A DNA stretch of 34,729 nt, from the NCBI RefSeq assembly GCF_003258865.1, contig NZ_NPEX01000036.1, positions 1 to 34,729 on the forward strand. The letters run 5' to 3'. A model generated the notes under the pieces. That model was not told the DNA's origin and did not search any database. It saw only the letters and a program-made list of their open reading frames with translations. Positions 15,401 through 22,807 of the stretch are shown piece by piece (position 1 is the first letter of the stretch; each line of letters opens with the position of its first letter). The position numbers were made by a program, and so were the translations under genes. This DNA comes from Rhodoplanes roseus (lineage in GTDB: Bacteria; Pseudomonadota; Alphaproteobacteria; Rhizobiales; Xanthobacteraceae).

Positions 15401-16224
15401 CCACCCGGCGCAATGATCTCGACCGCGGTGTCGGGCGTATCGAACGGCGCGCGGATGCCGTCCTCGGCGGTCCACAGCCGCGAGGCGCTCTCGGTGCCGA
15501 CCTGGATCTCGTGGACCTCGTACTCGCCGAGCCCCAGCGTCATGCGCTTGTAGAGCAGCACGTCGTCGCCGTCGTAGACGGTGTAGTCGGGCTGCGTCAG
15601 GTCGGGCGAGGACCAGAACCGGCCGTAGCCGACCGGAATGCGGTCGCCCGGCCGCGGCAGGTTGCCGCCGCCCGAGACGCCGTAGACCGAGCGGGAGTCG
15701 GTATCCGTCGTGTCGTTTGCTTTCGCCTTGGTGGCGAGCGAGATCGCGTAGGCGCCGCCGACCACGAGTCCGGCCTGGACCGCCGCGACCGCGCCGGCAT
15801 AGGCGCCGGCCGAGAGAAGCGTGCCGGTGAGCGCCGAGCCCGCGCCCACGAGCGCCGGCGCGGCATACGGCGCCAGGGCGAGCAGCGCCAGCATGGCGAC
15901 GGCACCGCCGATCTGCTTTCCGGTGTTGCTGCCCGCGGACGAGCCGCCGCCGAGCGGCAGATAGGTGATGAGAACGGTCTCGTCCGGCCCGACCCGGGTG
16001 CGGGTCCAATCGGCGCGGCACACCACGGTGTCGTCGGTCGCCGCGAACGCGCCGCCGGCCGGGTGCCGCGAGACGATGAACGGCCGGCGCGCATCGGCGT
16101 GCCGCGCCACGATGGCCGCGACGCTGCGCCGGCGGCGATCGAGCACGATGGGCGCGCCGACGGCCTGACCCATACAGGTGCGGGCCAGCAGCGTGGCGCC
16201 GTGGCGTTTAGGGGTGCGGGGCAT
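12424..16224 (-). CDS. J-like tail tip / host specificity protein (TipJ type, 1266 aa)
   Basis: The large central tip protein of the siphophage tail. Order: N-terminal region with TVVCRADWTRTR; a hydrophobic stretch at about residues 105-165 as in lambda gpI/TipJ proteins; GRFWSSPDLTQPDYTVYDGD; the conserved tip core with RRQIKRGSSQVEVQIARD and VRRIAHQGRDSIEIEA; a fibronectin-like region; then 10-residue repeats and a less GC-rich C-terminal domain from about residue 1125. ATG 16224 shares a base with the preceding stop (TGATG). It anchors the tip and probably binds the receptor. It follows the K-like gene, with no separate gpI gene. Confidence 0.9.
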   Translation of the reverse strand: MPRTPKRHGATLLARTCMGQAVGAPIVLDRRRRSVAAIVARHADARRPFIVSRHPAGGAFAATDDTVVCRADWTRTRVGPDETVLITYLPLGGGSSAGSNTGKQIGGAVAMLALLALAPYAAPALVGAGSALTGTLLSAGAYAGAVAAVQAGLVVGGAYAISLATKAKANDTTDTDSRSVYGVSGGGNLPRPGDRIPVGYGRFWSSPDLTQPDYTVYDGDDVLLYKRMTLGLGEYEVHEIQVGTESASRLWTAEDGIRAPFDTPDTAVEIIAPGGTSTLVPGSVYSHPGVSSIELPRPEDTPAYSGPWAVCEVGTTTSKIQLDYELPQGVANNGGSEPFAGNWSLKFEYAPCDEDDVPTGPWVTLLEDGASVYSTRALRYTKYVTVPDGRYLVRGRNMQPYWDKGINTIIWSGLRAHFPDTVTRPHVTEIAVRIRSGKQLGVTAFGQLYVRATRKLPVWDGTAWATEATRKCVWAYHDVLTSSYGGALDPSLVDVDTLAGYAGSLSEHDTYDGVIRGPVSVWEAAAVVLGPMRAEPAVIGSLWSLVRDEPKAVRRHVFSRRQIKRGSSQVEVQIARDEGAADVIVEYSPDADPRRTRETRVTYGAASLTPTRMKVEGVTTWSHANHIARWKAAAGYYRRQKRTFSCDRMGRLVGRGDPILADMWFLDRGSSRTGGVMARSGTTLTLDTPMDQGGTLYAYLRDRRGREWGPVAVTIPDAEAPHVVTLDSDDVAAVEAAYGQSLASVVALDTQAPTTVLIGPLATVEQQYLVRRIAHQGRDSIEIEALVDAPEVWTAIGAAMPPEPVVPSIGDIRTPQYPTVAYVRAAAVAKGSALVMDWAIAAARGAASYVVRLSYDDGDTWEIVSEGLSLDGTYSIRHVEGGTVKLQAWAIGATGLPGPTVETTFGTFEATVKPGSLVDGLREHVTEELGREIAEIDFRTQRIAGAAADQDAANAIDKREVRVLVSAVKGSLQASITEVATIVETLGGTLTALYALALDVNGYVVGYYVVNDGTTSDFVVVSDNFKVAKPGVSGGDPVPVFAIGTVDGVTKLALRGDMLIDGCIIAAKIAANAITAGKIAADAITSDKIAANAITAAKVAAGALSVDKLTADAATLNLNVIGNATTVSIAHPYSTSNFETTYDKAFYWSAGSFTPERGNVMIAISVETAINTSTYKANFTVRFYLRIYAASTLVIEIDIGARNQDYFYSVGIISGALLKRLTIGTAYTFEIWKQVTANSAYNTGGQVIENLTTYPGMALFEPRNVV
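12886..13023 (-). repeat. 30-bp coding repeats (K-I-A-A-x-A-I-T-x-x) in the J-like gene
   Basis: Four tandem 30-bp units plus a partial fifth encode KIAANAITAG, KIAADAITSD, KIAANAITAA, KVAAGALSVD and KLTADA. Units begin at 13023, 12993, 12963, 12933 and 12903 on the minus strand. Decapeptide repeats of this kind form triple-stranded shafts in phage fibres. They mark the junction between the conserved tip body and the variable C-terminal domain and can serve as recombination points. Confidence 0.8.
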
Positions 16225-16637
16225 CAACGGACCGGGACGAACCAGGTGGGGAGCCAGCCGCGGAGCGCGAGCTGGGCGAGGGAATCGAACACCACGCCGT
16301 GGGGCGCATCGGTGTGCAGCACGCCGCCGCCGTCGAGCGCGAGCCAGACGCCGACATGCTCGTGCGGCCGGCCGGAGCGGCGGCGCATCAGGACGAGGCA
16401 GCCGTGCGTGGGCCGCAGCGCCTGCTGCCAGTCGCCATGAGCCGGGTGCTCGGCGAACACCCGGTAGCGCTCCAGGCGCCCCTCCGCGTCGCAGGGCGGG
16501 GCCTCGCGCATCACGTCGGGCAGCGAGCGGCCGAACAGGTCGCGCTGCACCTGCTGCACCAGGGCGCCGCAGTGCAGCCCGGTGCGGTCCCAGGGGCGGC
16601 CGATCAGGGCCGAGACGTAGGCCGCGGCGTCAGTCAT
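16224..16637 (-). CDS. NlpC/P60-type tail peptidoglycan hydrolase (lambda K-like, 137 aa)
   Basis: The 137-residue protein has the layout of phage tail NlpC/P60 cysteine peptidases: C23 in GLHCGALVQQ, H94 in PHEHVGVWLA and H108 in GGVLHTD as the likely catalytic set. The loop CxxL is HCGALV rather than the common DCSGLV. It probably opens the cell wall locally during DNA injection or works in tip assembly. The ATG overlaps the upstream gene by 8 bp, and its stop overlaps the J-like start. Position between L-like and J-like genes matches lambda K. Confidence 0.85.
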   Translation of the reverse strand: MTDAAAYVSALIGRPWDRTGLHCGALVQQVQRDLFGRSLPDVMREAPPCDAEGRLERYRVFAEHPAHGDWQQALRPTHGCLVLMRRRSGRPHEHVGVWLALDGGGVLHTDAPHGVVFDSLAQLALRGWLPTWFVPVR

Positions 16638-17133
16638 TCGCCAGAGCCGGGTAAGACTCGCGGTCGTAGGTGCGCAGCGTAAACGCCTGCGTCTCGACCT
16701 GCGGGAGCGACACGGTGGCCTCGGCCGCGGTGGCGGTGAGCGTGGCGACCCGGAGCTGCAGGCCGCTGATCACCTCGCCGGGCTGGGTCAGGTCCGCCGA
16801 CGTGTAGACGCGCCAGGTGACGGCGAACGGCTCGGTCGCGGCGGTGGCGGCGAGCAGCGGTCCCATCAGCAGGTCGGCGGCGAGGTCGAGCCTGACCCGC
16901 ATCGGCGTCGGCCCGTCGTCGTCGACCCCGGGCGGGATCACGCTGACGCCGAGCGCGGTGAAGGTGACGGGCGTGCCGCCCAGCACCAGCGGCAGGTCGA
17001 TGTCGTCCTGCCCGTTGCACAGCACCCGGATCGGCTCGGCCAGCGTGACGTGGTCGAGCTCCAGCGTCTCGTGGCAGACCTCGCCGGCCGGCACGGCCGC
17101 ATAGGCCTCGGCGATGGCATCGGTGAGCGGCAT
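16630..17133 (-). CDS. Minor tail protein (lambda L-like position, DUF1833-like, 167 aa)
   Basis: The 167-residue protein starts MPLTDAIAEAYAAVP and has ETLELDHVTLAEPIRVLCNG, a long beta-rich centre and an ending (VSLPQVETQAFTLRTYDRESYPALA) like DUF1833 tail proteins. In gene order it sits where lambda gpL does, between the M-like and K-like genes, and would form part of the tail tip. The family name is from memory; minor tail role is well supported by context. Confidence 0.78.
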   Translation of the reverse strand: MPLTDAIAEAYAAVPAGEVCHETLELDHVTLAEPIRVLCNGQDDIDLPLVLGGTPVTFTALGVSVIPPGVDDDGPTPMRVRLDLAADLLMGPLLAATAATEPFAVTWRVYTSADLTQPGEVISGLQLRVATLTATAAEATVSLPQVETQAFTLRTYDRESYPALAND

Positions 17134-17135
17134 GA

Positions 17136-17516
17136 TCAGGCGGCCGGGAAGACGAGTAGGGTGAAGGAGAGATCGTAGAGGTCACCGGACGCGGGCGGCG
17201 CCGACCAGCGGCCGCCGTCGATCTTCACGGTGCGGGTCGTATAGGTTCCGTCGATCGGCACCGACATGGTGAACCGGCCGGTCCCCCTCGCAATGTCGTC
17301 GCGCCAGAAGGCGCGGAAGATCGCCAGCTCGGCCCCCGACATCCTGAGCTTATAGGGCAGCCGCTCGATCAGCGTCTGCCCGCCGACGCGGTCGATCGGC
17401 GGCCCGTCCTCGACATCGGTCGACACCGCCGGCGCGACGAAGTCGCCATACGCGAATCCCTCGACCTGCGGCTGGTAGCGCGAGGCGAGGCCGGACGGCC
17501 AGCTGGGGAGCGCCAT
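17136..17516 (-). CDS. Minor tail protein (lambda M-like position, 126 aa)
   Basis: The 126-residue protein begins MALPSWPSGLASRYQPQVEGF and shows SGAELAIFRAFWRDDIARGTGRFTMS and a C-terminal GDLYDLSFTLLVFP. These are features of small tip proteins that cap the tail tube below the tape measure. Its ATG follows the tape measure stop by 4 bp. Assignment rests on motif style and conserved gene order. Confidence 0.76.
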   Translation of the reverse strand: MALPSWPSGLASRYQPQVEGFAYGDFVAPAVSTDVEDGPPIDRVGGQTLIERLPYKLRMSGAELAIFRAFWRDDIARGTGRFTMSVPIDGTYTTRTVKIDGGRWSAPPASGDLYDLSFTLLVFPAA

Positions 17517-17520
17517 CGGA

Positions 17521-19881
17521 TCAGCCCCGCAACCGCGGCCGGAGGCCTGCGGCCTTCGACGTGGCGCCGCGGCCCGAGCCGATCCTGCTGGCCACCATGC
17601 CGTCGACCGCCGATTCGATGTCCAACACGGTAGCGCCGTTGCTGTCCTGGCTCTGGCTCACCTGCACGCCCGCGGCGTTGTTGTTGATGATCACGGTGGT
17701 GCCGCCCCCGCCCTGCGCCGCGACGCCGAGCCGGCCGTCGCTGGTGCGGCGCAGCGGCATCACCGCCTCGGGCCCGGCCTCGCCCATCAGCCCGGCGCCC
17801 CTGGCCATCGGGAAGATGGTCGGACGGTCGACCACGCCGCCGCGGGCGAACGGGATCACGTTGCCGCCGGCGAACACGTTGCCGTTCGCGTTCGGGAGCA
17901 GGCCGGAGAGAACCGATTGCCCGCCCGGCCCAAGCCCGCCGAGGGCCTTCCCGACGAGATTCTGAAGCGACATTTCGATGAGCTTGTCGGCCAGCCGGTT
18001 GAGCGCGTTACCGAGCGCCTCGGTCGCGGACACCCCGTTCCGGATGTCGCGAACGAAGCCGGTGGCGAATTCGGTGCCGAGTTGGTTCAGCGTGCGGAGA
18101 TCATTCGACCGCTGCGTGGCCTCACCGAGCGCCCTGGCATTTTCGCGGAGCAGCCGGGTTTCCTCTTCGGTCGGGGATCGGCCGCGAAGCCGCATTTCCA
18201 GGATCTTCTCCTGCTCGGCACGATACGCTGCCGCGGCGCCGACGGACATTCCGATTGTGGCCGTCTCGATCTGAAGCTGCCCGGTTTGCTGCTGCATCTG
18301 CAGCGTACCCAGAGCCTGCGCCCTGGTCAGCCGCAGCAGCGCCGCCTCTTCGGCCTGGGTGATACGCACCCCTGATGCCCGGGCCTGCGCGATCTCGATT
18401 TCCTTCTGCCGCACCTGATCGCCAACGGAGCCGATCTGCGCGAGGATACCGAGGCGCTGGGACTCGAGCGCGAGCTGCCGTTGCTGTACCTGGGGGTCCA
18501 CGGTCGGCGGGCCTTTGAGGGACAAGGGGGGTCCGTATTCCTCCATCGGTCGAGGCTGTGGCAGGGGCGGGTTTTTAATCGCAGACGGAGCGCGCAATGC
18601 GGCCGCGCCCTGAAATCGCGCCGGCAGCGGTGGCGCGGACACGGCTGGCGGATACGACGTCGTCTGGTAACCCTTGCCGAAGACGAGTTCCCTCAGCTTC
18701 TCGCCGAGATCTTTCTCGAACGTAGCAAAGCCTTCCTGCGCTTTCTGAAAATCCGAGACAGCCTGAACTGTGGCCGAGCGCACATATAGGCTGAAGTTGG
18801 TCCACGCCTTGTTCCACGCCACGTCGAATTCGCGCGCCTTTTTGATCATCTCGTCGTTGGCCGCGCCGCCAAACGACGCAGCCTCTTCTCTGGCGCGGCG
18901 CAGCGCCTCCGGCCCGCCCTGAAGCAGGCGAACCCATTCCATCGTCGCGGGCAGGCCGGCCTGTTGCAAGATCTGCAGCCGCTGCTGATCGCTCGCCGCG
19001 TTCTGGACCAGGGACGCGACCCGATCCATGGCGTCGGCCGTGCCCTTGACCGTCTGGCCGTTGGCCCGCATCAGGTCGGCCAGAGACCCGGCGCCGCTCT
19101 TGGCCCGGTACACCTCGGAGGCAAAACTCTTCATCGCCCCGGAGAAATCGTCCTGCCCGATGCCGCGGAACGACGCCGCGGCCTGGAGCTTCGCCATCTC
19201 GGACGACGTGACCCCGGCGGAACGTGCCGTGTCGTCGAGGGTAAGCGCGAAGTCCTTCCAATATCGCCACGCCGCATAAGCTCCCGCGCCGAGCGCCACG
19301 GTGCCGGCGGCGAGCAGCGCGACCGGTGAGATCAATCCCCGGAGCTGTCCGATAAACCCCCGAACCGTGCCGTTCGAGCTCGTGAAGATGTCGGCGATCT
19401 GCGTGCCCTGTTGAGCGAGCACGGTGAATGGAGATTGCCCGCCGGCCAGCGACACGCCGACGTCCTGGATCTGGCGACTGAGATTTGTCAACTCGTACCG
19501 CGCGAGCCCGGTGCTGCGCGCCATGTTCTCGTTCGCCGGGACGACGCCGAGATAGCGACGGCGCGCCTGTTCGACGACGCGGGCGTGTTCCTGAACCGTC
19601 GTGATGCCCTGCTGCAGCGCCCGGTCTGCGATACCCTGCGCGCGTGCGAACTGCTGCTGCGCCCGATAGTTCTCATCCACCCGCTGACGCATCACGTCGT
19701 AGCCGCGGGCGACCGAGGTCTGGCGCCGAGCCGATGTCTCGGTCGCGGAGGCCATGGCCACGCCGGACGACGCCACGCCCTGCTGGGCTTTATCAAGTGC
19801 GGCGAGGTCCCGCGTCGTCTTGTCCAGGCCCTCGGTTCGGGCCCGGACGGTGACGAGGCGGATGGTTTCGGTCGTCGCCAT
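17521..19881 (-). CDS. Tail tape measure protein (786 aa)
   Basis: The protein sets tail length and leaves through the tube at injection. Residues 1-190 are helical and lambda gpH-like (ARTEGLDKTTRDLAALD ... ELTNLSRQIQDVGVSLAGGQ, TVLAQQGTQIADIF). Hydrophobic helices follow near 195-230, then long helical regions. The C-terminus (GGNVIPFARGGVVDRPTIFP, LMGEAGPEAVMPLRR) is the hallmark of this family. At about 1.5 angstroms per residue, 786 residues would imply a tail near 115-120 nm (inference). It lies directly behind the frameshifted chaperone pair, as in lambda and most siphophages. Confidence 0.95.
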   Translation of the reverse strand: MATTETIRLVTVRARTEGLDKTTRDLAALDKAQQGVASSGVAMASATETSARRQTSVARGYDVMRQRVDENYRAQQQFARAQGIADRALQQGITTVQEHARVVEQARRRYLGVVPANENMARSTGLARYELTNLSRQIQDVGVSLAGGQSPFTVLAQQGTQIADIFTSSNGTVRGFIGQLRGLISPVALLAAGTVALGAGAYAAWRYWKDFALTLDDTARSAGVTSSEMAKLQAAASFRGIGQDDFSGAMKSFASEVYRAKSGAGSLADLMRANGQTVKGTADAMDRVASLVQNAASDQQRLQILQQAGLPATMEWVRLLQGGPEALRRAREEAASFGGAANDEMIKKAREFDVAWNKAWTNFSLYVRSATVQAVSDFQKAQEGFATFEKDLGEKLRELVFGKGYQTTSYPPAVSAPPLPARFQGAAALRAPSAIKNPPLPQPRPMEEYGPPLSLKGPPTVDPQVQQRQLALESQRLGILAQIGSVGDQVRQKEIEIAQARASGVRITQAEEAALLRLTRAQALGTLQMQQQTGQLQIETATIGMSVGAAAAYRAEQEKILEMRLRGRSPTEEETRLLRENARALGEATQRSNDLRTLNQLGTEFATGFVRDIRNGVSATEALGNALNRLADKLIEMSLQNLVGKALGGLGPGGQSVLSGLLPNANGNVFAGGNVIPFARGGVVDRPTIFPMARGAGLMGEAGPEAVMPLRRTSDGRLGVAAQGGGGTTVIINNNAAGVQVSQSQDSNGATVLDIESAVDGMVASRIGSGRGATSKAAGLRPRLRG

Positions 19882-19883
19882 GG

Positions 19884-20659
19884 TTACACCGGTTGTTTCT
19901 GCTCGCGGCGGAGGGCTGCCTCGGCCTCCCTGGCCCGCTCCTGCTCATCGCGCCGGGCAGCCAGGTAACGACCGTCCAGCGCCTGCACGAGGGCGGCGAA
20001 GCGGTCAAATTCGTCCAGGTCGTCGATCCCGTAGCGGACTGCCCATCGATCGATGGACGCAAATGGGATTGGTCCCTCGCCCATGCCGACCGAGCGGTCC
20101 GAAGAGAGCGTCGTGAACGCGTCCCAGACCATCGCGGCGCCCGGCGGCAGCACCGGGCGGTCGAGATAGCCGGGCGGTACCTTTCGGCCCTCGGCGAGCC
20201 ATCTCTCGAGGATCTCGATCTCGCCGCCCCACGCCATCTGCCAGCGCAGGGCGTCGGTCAGTTTCCCAGGTCGGCCGCGTGCGCCGCGTCGTCGTGGCGA
20301 CCGACCTGCATCGCCGCCCACAGCACGGCATCGCGCACGGCGGCGAGGTCGGGATCCGCGAGCACACGGCGCGCCGTATCGGGCGAATACGGCTCGTCCT
20401 CCCAGTTGCGCCATTCGAGCAGGATGGCACCGAGGATCACTTCGGTCTCGATGCGGTCGAGCTCCTCGATCGGGATGCCCGCCGGGTCGGTACGCAGCTT
20501 GGCCGGCAACGCGCGGATCAGCTTGTTGCGGAGCGCGCGCGCCGAGGCGCACTGCGCGCCCCGAACCCGAACCTCGAAATCCCCCATTTCGGGGATGTCG
20601 CCGATCCAGGCGCCGCTCTCCTGGCGGGCGGAATTCGTCTTGATGTCGGCCGTCTTCAT
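19884..20659 (-). CDS. Tail assembly chaperone G-T fusion made by -1 frameshift (258 aa predicted)
   Basis: The downstream frame (to 19884) overlaps the upstream chaperone and has no good start of its own. It continues the upstream frame exactly after a -1 slip on GGGAAAC at 20267-20261, giving ...AADLGN-LTDALRWQMAWG... for 258 residues. The extension (about 125 aa) carries PPGYLDRPVLPPGAAM, GPIPFASIDRWAVRYGI and a charged coiled end (RDEQERAREAEAALRREQ). In lambda the GT fusion binds the tape measure while G recruits tube protein. The layout here is the same and is followed by the tape measure after 2 bp. Confidence 0.87.
20258..20659 (-). CDS. Tail assembly chaperone, short form (G-like, 133 aa)
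   Basis: The 133-residue product starts MKTADIKTNSARQESGAWIG and includes RVRGAQCASARALRNKLIRA and ILGAILLEWRNWEDEPYSP. It then ends at a TGA placed immediately after the slippery heptamer. It sits between the major tail protein and the tape measure, the standard position for lambda G-type chaperones, which coat the tape measure during tail assembly and are absent from virions. Most ribosomes should produce this form. Confidence 0.87.
   Translation of the reverse strand: MKTADIKTNSARQESGAWIGDIPEMGDFEVRVRGAQCASARALRNKLIRALPAKLRTDPAGIPIEELDRIETEVILGAILLEWRNWEDEPYSPDTARRVLADPDLAAVRDAVLWAAMQVGRHDDAAHAADLGN
20261..20267 (-). promoter_or_regulatory. Programmed -1 frameshift slippery heptamer GGGAAAC
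   Basis: Read in the zero frame as CTG GGA AAC TGA, this is a perfect X-XXY-YYZ heptamer (G GGA AAC) with the zero-frame stop directly behind it. A -1 slip gives GGG AAA then CTG, entering the long open frame of the T-like extension. Lambda uses GGGAAAG in the same place. Confidence 0.88.
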
Positions 20660-20666
20660 GGGTGCC

Positions 20667-21149
20667 TCACGAGCCCGCGGTCGGGGCGACCTCGGTGATC
20701 GCCGAGGTGATGCCGAGCTGGAAGGTCTTGGTGACGAGGGAATCGTTCTCGCCGCCCGATCCCTTCTTCGAGGTGACCAGCGCCATGAAGTAGTCGATGC
20801 CGTCAGTCCCCGTGGCGTTCAGGCGGTCCGGGTTCACCACCTTGAACGGGTAGTACAGGTTCGTCGCCTCGGCGGCGATGAGGGCCTGCTGGCCGGTGTC
20901 GGCCGGATCGGGATAGACGACAATCTCGGTATCGCCGGCGTCACGGGCGCCCTTGGCCTTGCGGACCCGGGCGTCTCCGACCACAGCGCCGCTCTGGATC
21001 GACGCCTGGTCACCGTAGCTCGGCACGCTGCGGACCATGCCGATCTCGACCCACGTGAGACCTGCATATGCGGCGGCATCGGCCGGCGTGCTGACTTGAC
21101 TCGGGCCGATATAGATCTTGGTGCCGGAAGACGAGCGAATGTTTCCCAT
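20667..21149 (-). CDS. Major tail tube protein (160 aa)
   Basis: ATG 21149 has AGGAG 7 nt upstream; the longer open frame to 21716 overlaps two other genes and is rejected. The 160-residue product begins MGNIRSSSGTKIYIGPS and has a beta-rich core (TWVEIGMVRSVPSYGDQASI, RKAKGARDAGDTEIVVYPDP) and a C-terminal LGITSAITEVAP. These are typical of siphophage tube subunits (lambda V/phage tail tube type), which polymerise around the tape measure. The strong ribosome site suits high expression. Confidence 0.85.
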   Translation of the reverse strand: MGNIRSSSGTKIYIGPSQVSTPADAAAYAGLTWVEIGMVRSVPSYGDQASIQSGAVVGDARVRKAKGARDAGDTEIVVYPDPADTGQQALIAAEATNLYYPFKVVNPDRLNATGTDGIDYFMALVTSKKGSGGENDSLVTKTFQLGITSAITEVAPTAGS

Positions 21150-21174
21150 CGGAATGCTCCTGTTGCTCTGGTGA

Positions 21175-21393
21175 TCAGGCCGGCGCGCCGGTCGCGGCCT
21201 TGGACGGGCGCTTCGCGTCGACGGAGACCGCGCCTGCGGCGATGCGGCCGAGCAGCACCGGATCGTCCTCGCGCACATCGATGTCCGCGGTCTCGCCGGG
21301 GCGGACCGACGCGGTCGGCGGCACGCCGTCTTTCGGCTTGCCCGGGATGACGAAGTCGAGCGTCTGCCGGGTGTGGTTGGTGATCCTGGGCAT
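21175..21393 (-). CDS. Small structural or tail-associated protein (72 aa)
   Basis: The ATG has a near-perfect AGGAGG 5 nt upstream. The product of 72 residues (MPRITNHTRQTLDFVIPGKP ... VRPGETADIDVREDDPVLLG) looks like a single small beta domain. Proteins of this kind often sit between tail terminator and tube genes in alphaproteobacterial phages; the function is unknown. The strong ribosome site suggests a structural quantity. Confidence 0.72.
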   Translation of the reverse strand: MPRITNHTRQTLDFVIPGKPKDGVPPTASVRPGETADIDVREDDPVLLGRIAAGAVSVDAKRPSKAATGAPA

Positions 21394-21405
21394 GGGGGCC
21401 TCCTC

Positions 21406-21804
21406 TCAGGCGTCGCGGAACTGGTATCGATAGGGCACGACGACGGCGGCCCGGACGTAGTTGCCGCTTTCGTCGTCGATGTAGGGCGTGCTCGGCACGA
21501 AGGTCTCGACGCCGGCGAAGGCCGTGTCTCGGAACAGAGCTGCCAGCGCGTCCGCCTTCGTGGTGACGTCCGCGTGGCCGGCACCGCGCGCCATGTGAAG
21601 CACGAGCCGAAAGCCACCCTCCTCCCGGTACAGCCGATCGGTGACCGGCATGCGTTCGACATTCGAGGCCGGGAACTGCACGGCGATGTACGGCGAGGCG
21701 TCGGCTGGCGCTTCATCCGTGATGTTGGGGGGCACGACGGAGATGCCGTCCCACGTCTCTCCGAGACGAGCCAGCACCGCGTCGATCACGGCTTTGGAGG
21801 CCAT
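21406..21804 (-). CDS. Tail terminator-like protein (132 aa)
   Basis: The 132-residue protein begins MASKAVIDAVLARLGETWDG and contains PYIAVQFPASNVERMPV, a long hydrophilic loop (YREEGGFRLVLHMARGAG) and VETFVPSTPYIDDESGNYVR. This alpha-beta pattern is typical of tail terminators (lambda U / DUF4128-like), which cap the tube and join it to the head. It lies between the gp10-like and tube genes, as expected. Family name from memory; role supported by order. Confidence 0.75.
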   Translation of the reverse strand: MASKAVIDAVLARLGETWDGISVVPPNITDEAPADASPYIAVQFPASNVERMPVTDRLYREEGGFRLVLHMARGAGHADVTTKADALAALFRDTAFAGVETFVPSTPYIDDESGNYVRAAVVVPYRYQFRDA

Positions 21805-21806
21805 GG

Positions 21807-22469
21807 CTAAACCGTCACCACGACGGCCGGCTGCCGGCGCAGCCAGTCATTGCGGCTCTGCGCGCTGGCGTGGCCGCGATGCCCGATCCGGGTGCCGCGC
21901 GCCCACGAGTCCAGAGCGGAGGTCCCGATCAGCGACCGATAGGAGAAGCGCACCTTGGCGACGTTGCCGAAGCGCCGGGCCGCGAGCATCGCGACGACCT
22001 GATAGACGCCGTCGGGCGCCTGGTTCGAGAGACCCCGCTCGATCTTGCGGGCATACGGCTGGGCATTGACGAACGCATACTCCGCCGCGTCGGGCGCCTG
22101 CTCGCCGGAGCGAACCTCTACGCCGTCGGCCAGGAGGATATGGCTCGCCGCGTAGCGACCCGTCAGCTTCGGCGAGTGCTTGACCAGCGCGTCGGCGATC
22201 CAGCCGAACACGTCGATGAGCAGATCGAACTCGAAGACGATCGTGCCGCGGTCTGGATTGATGGACTCCAGGGCGGCGCCGGCGCGGCCGTCGACGAAGG
22301 TCTGGTGCGATGGGATGCGGCCGAGCGCCGCGCGGTTCTTGTCCTCGGCGGCCTTCAGCTCGGCCCGCGCAACCTCGGCGATGGCGGCGCTGCGGGCGTT
22401 CGGCGAGAGGTCGTCGCGCAGGATCAGCTCGACGTCCCGGCTGATCGGGTCGATGTTGGTGGTGATCAT
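21807..22469 (-). CDS. HK97 gp10-like neck/minor tail protein (220 aa)
   Basis: The 220-residue protein has RGTIVFEFDLLIDVFGWIAD, then the conserved-looking centre LVKHSPKLTGRYAASHIL and AEYAFVNAQPYARKIERGLS, ending in a basic tail. The sequence SPxxTGxxxxS with a later tyrosine/arginine segment is characteristic of HK97 gp10-type proteins at the head-tail interface. It overlaps the upstream gene by ATGA. Unusually, a long N-terminal helical region (residues 20-75) precedes the typical domain. Confidence 0.75.
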   Translation of the reverse strand: MITTNIDPISRDVELILRDDLSPNARSAAIAEVARAELKAAEDKNRAALGRIPSHQTFVDGRAGAALESINPDRGTIVFEFDLLIDVFGWIADALVKHSPKLTGRYAASHILLADGVEVRSGEQAPDAAEYAFVNAQPYARKIERGLSNQAPDGVYQVVAMLAARRFGNVAKVRFSYRSLIGTSALDSWARGTRIGHRGHASAQSRNDWLRRQPAVVVTV

Positions 22470-22807
22470 CCGCGCACCAGTAGCTCGTAGGCGACCAGCA
22501 CGCCGCCGAGGCGTCGAGTGGAATCGTCGACTGTCTCGATGTTGAGCACCCGGCCGCGCACCACGAGCTTGTCGCCCGCGCGCAGGGGCGGAGTAAGGGT
22601 GACGTGCTCCGCGAGCAGGATCACCTTGCGATCACCCTGCTGGATCCCGGGGACAATCTCGGACGGATCATAACCTGTGATTCGCGCGAGGGCCTGGACA
22701 TCGGTCGGCGCCGCTGGCGACGGGTTGAGGCGGCGGACCGTGATGGTCTCACCGACCTCGGCGAGCGCCGCCCGGTAGGCCGCCAGCGTCTCCGCCACGG
22801 ACACCAT
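22466..22807 (-). CDS. Head-tail stopper/joining protein (113 aa)
   Basis: The 113-residue protein starts MVSVAETLAAYRAALAEVG and is followed by a beta barrel: ETITVRRLNP, VQALARITGYDPSEI, GDRKVILLAEHVTL, AGDKLVVRGRVLNIETV and VLVAYELLVRG. It sits between the connector and gp10-like genes, where head closure (stopper) proteins are found. It shares one base with the upstream stop (TGATG) and overlaps the next gene by ATGA. Confidence 0.76.
   Translation of the reverse strand: MVSVAETLAAYRAALAEVGETITVRRLNPSPAAPTDVQALARITGYDPSEIVPGIQQGDRKVILLAEHVTLTPPLRAGDKLVVRGRVLNIETVDDSTRRLGGVLVAYELLVRG

Noticed and set aside
12832-16440. 1202-codon plus-strand open frame opposite the J-like gene
   Set aside because: Antisense shadow with repetitive R/D/H/A composition; the minus strand gives a recognisable tail tip protein with conserved overlaps.
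21141-21147. Second GGGAAAC heptamer at the start of the tail tube gene
   Set aside because: It is the second and third codon (GGA AAC) directly after ATG, with no overlapping open frame to enter, so not a frameshift site.
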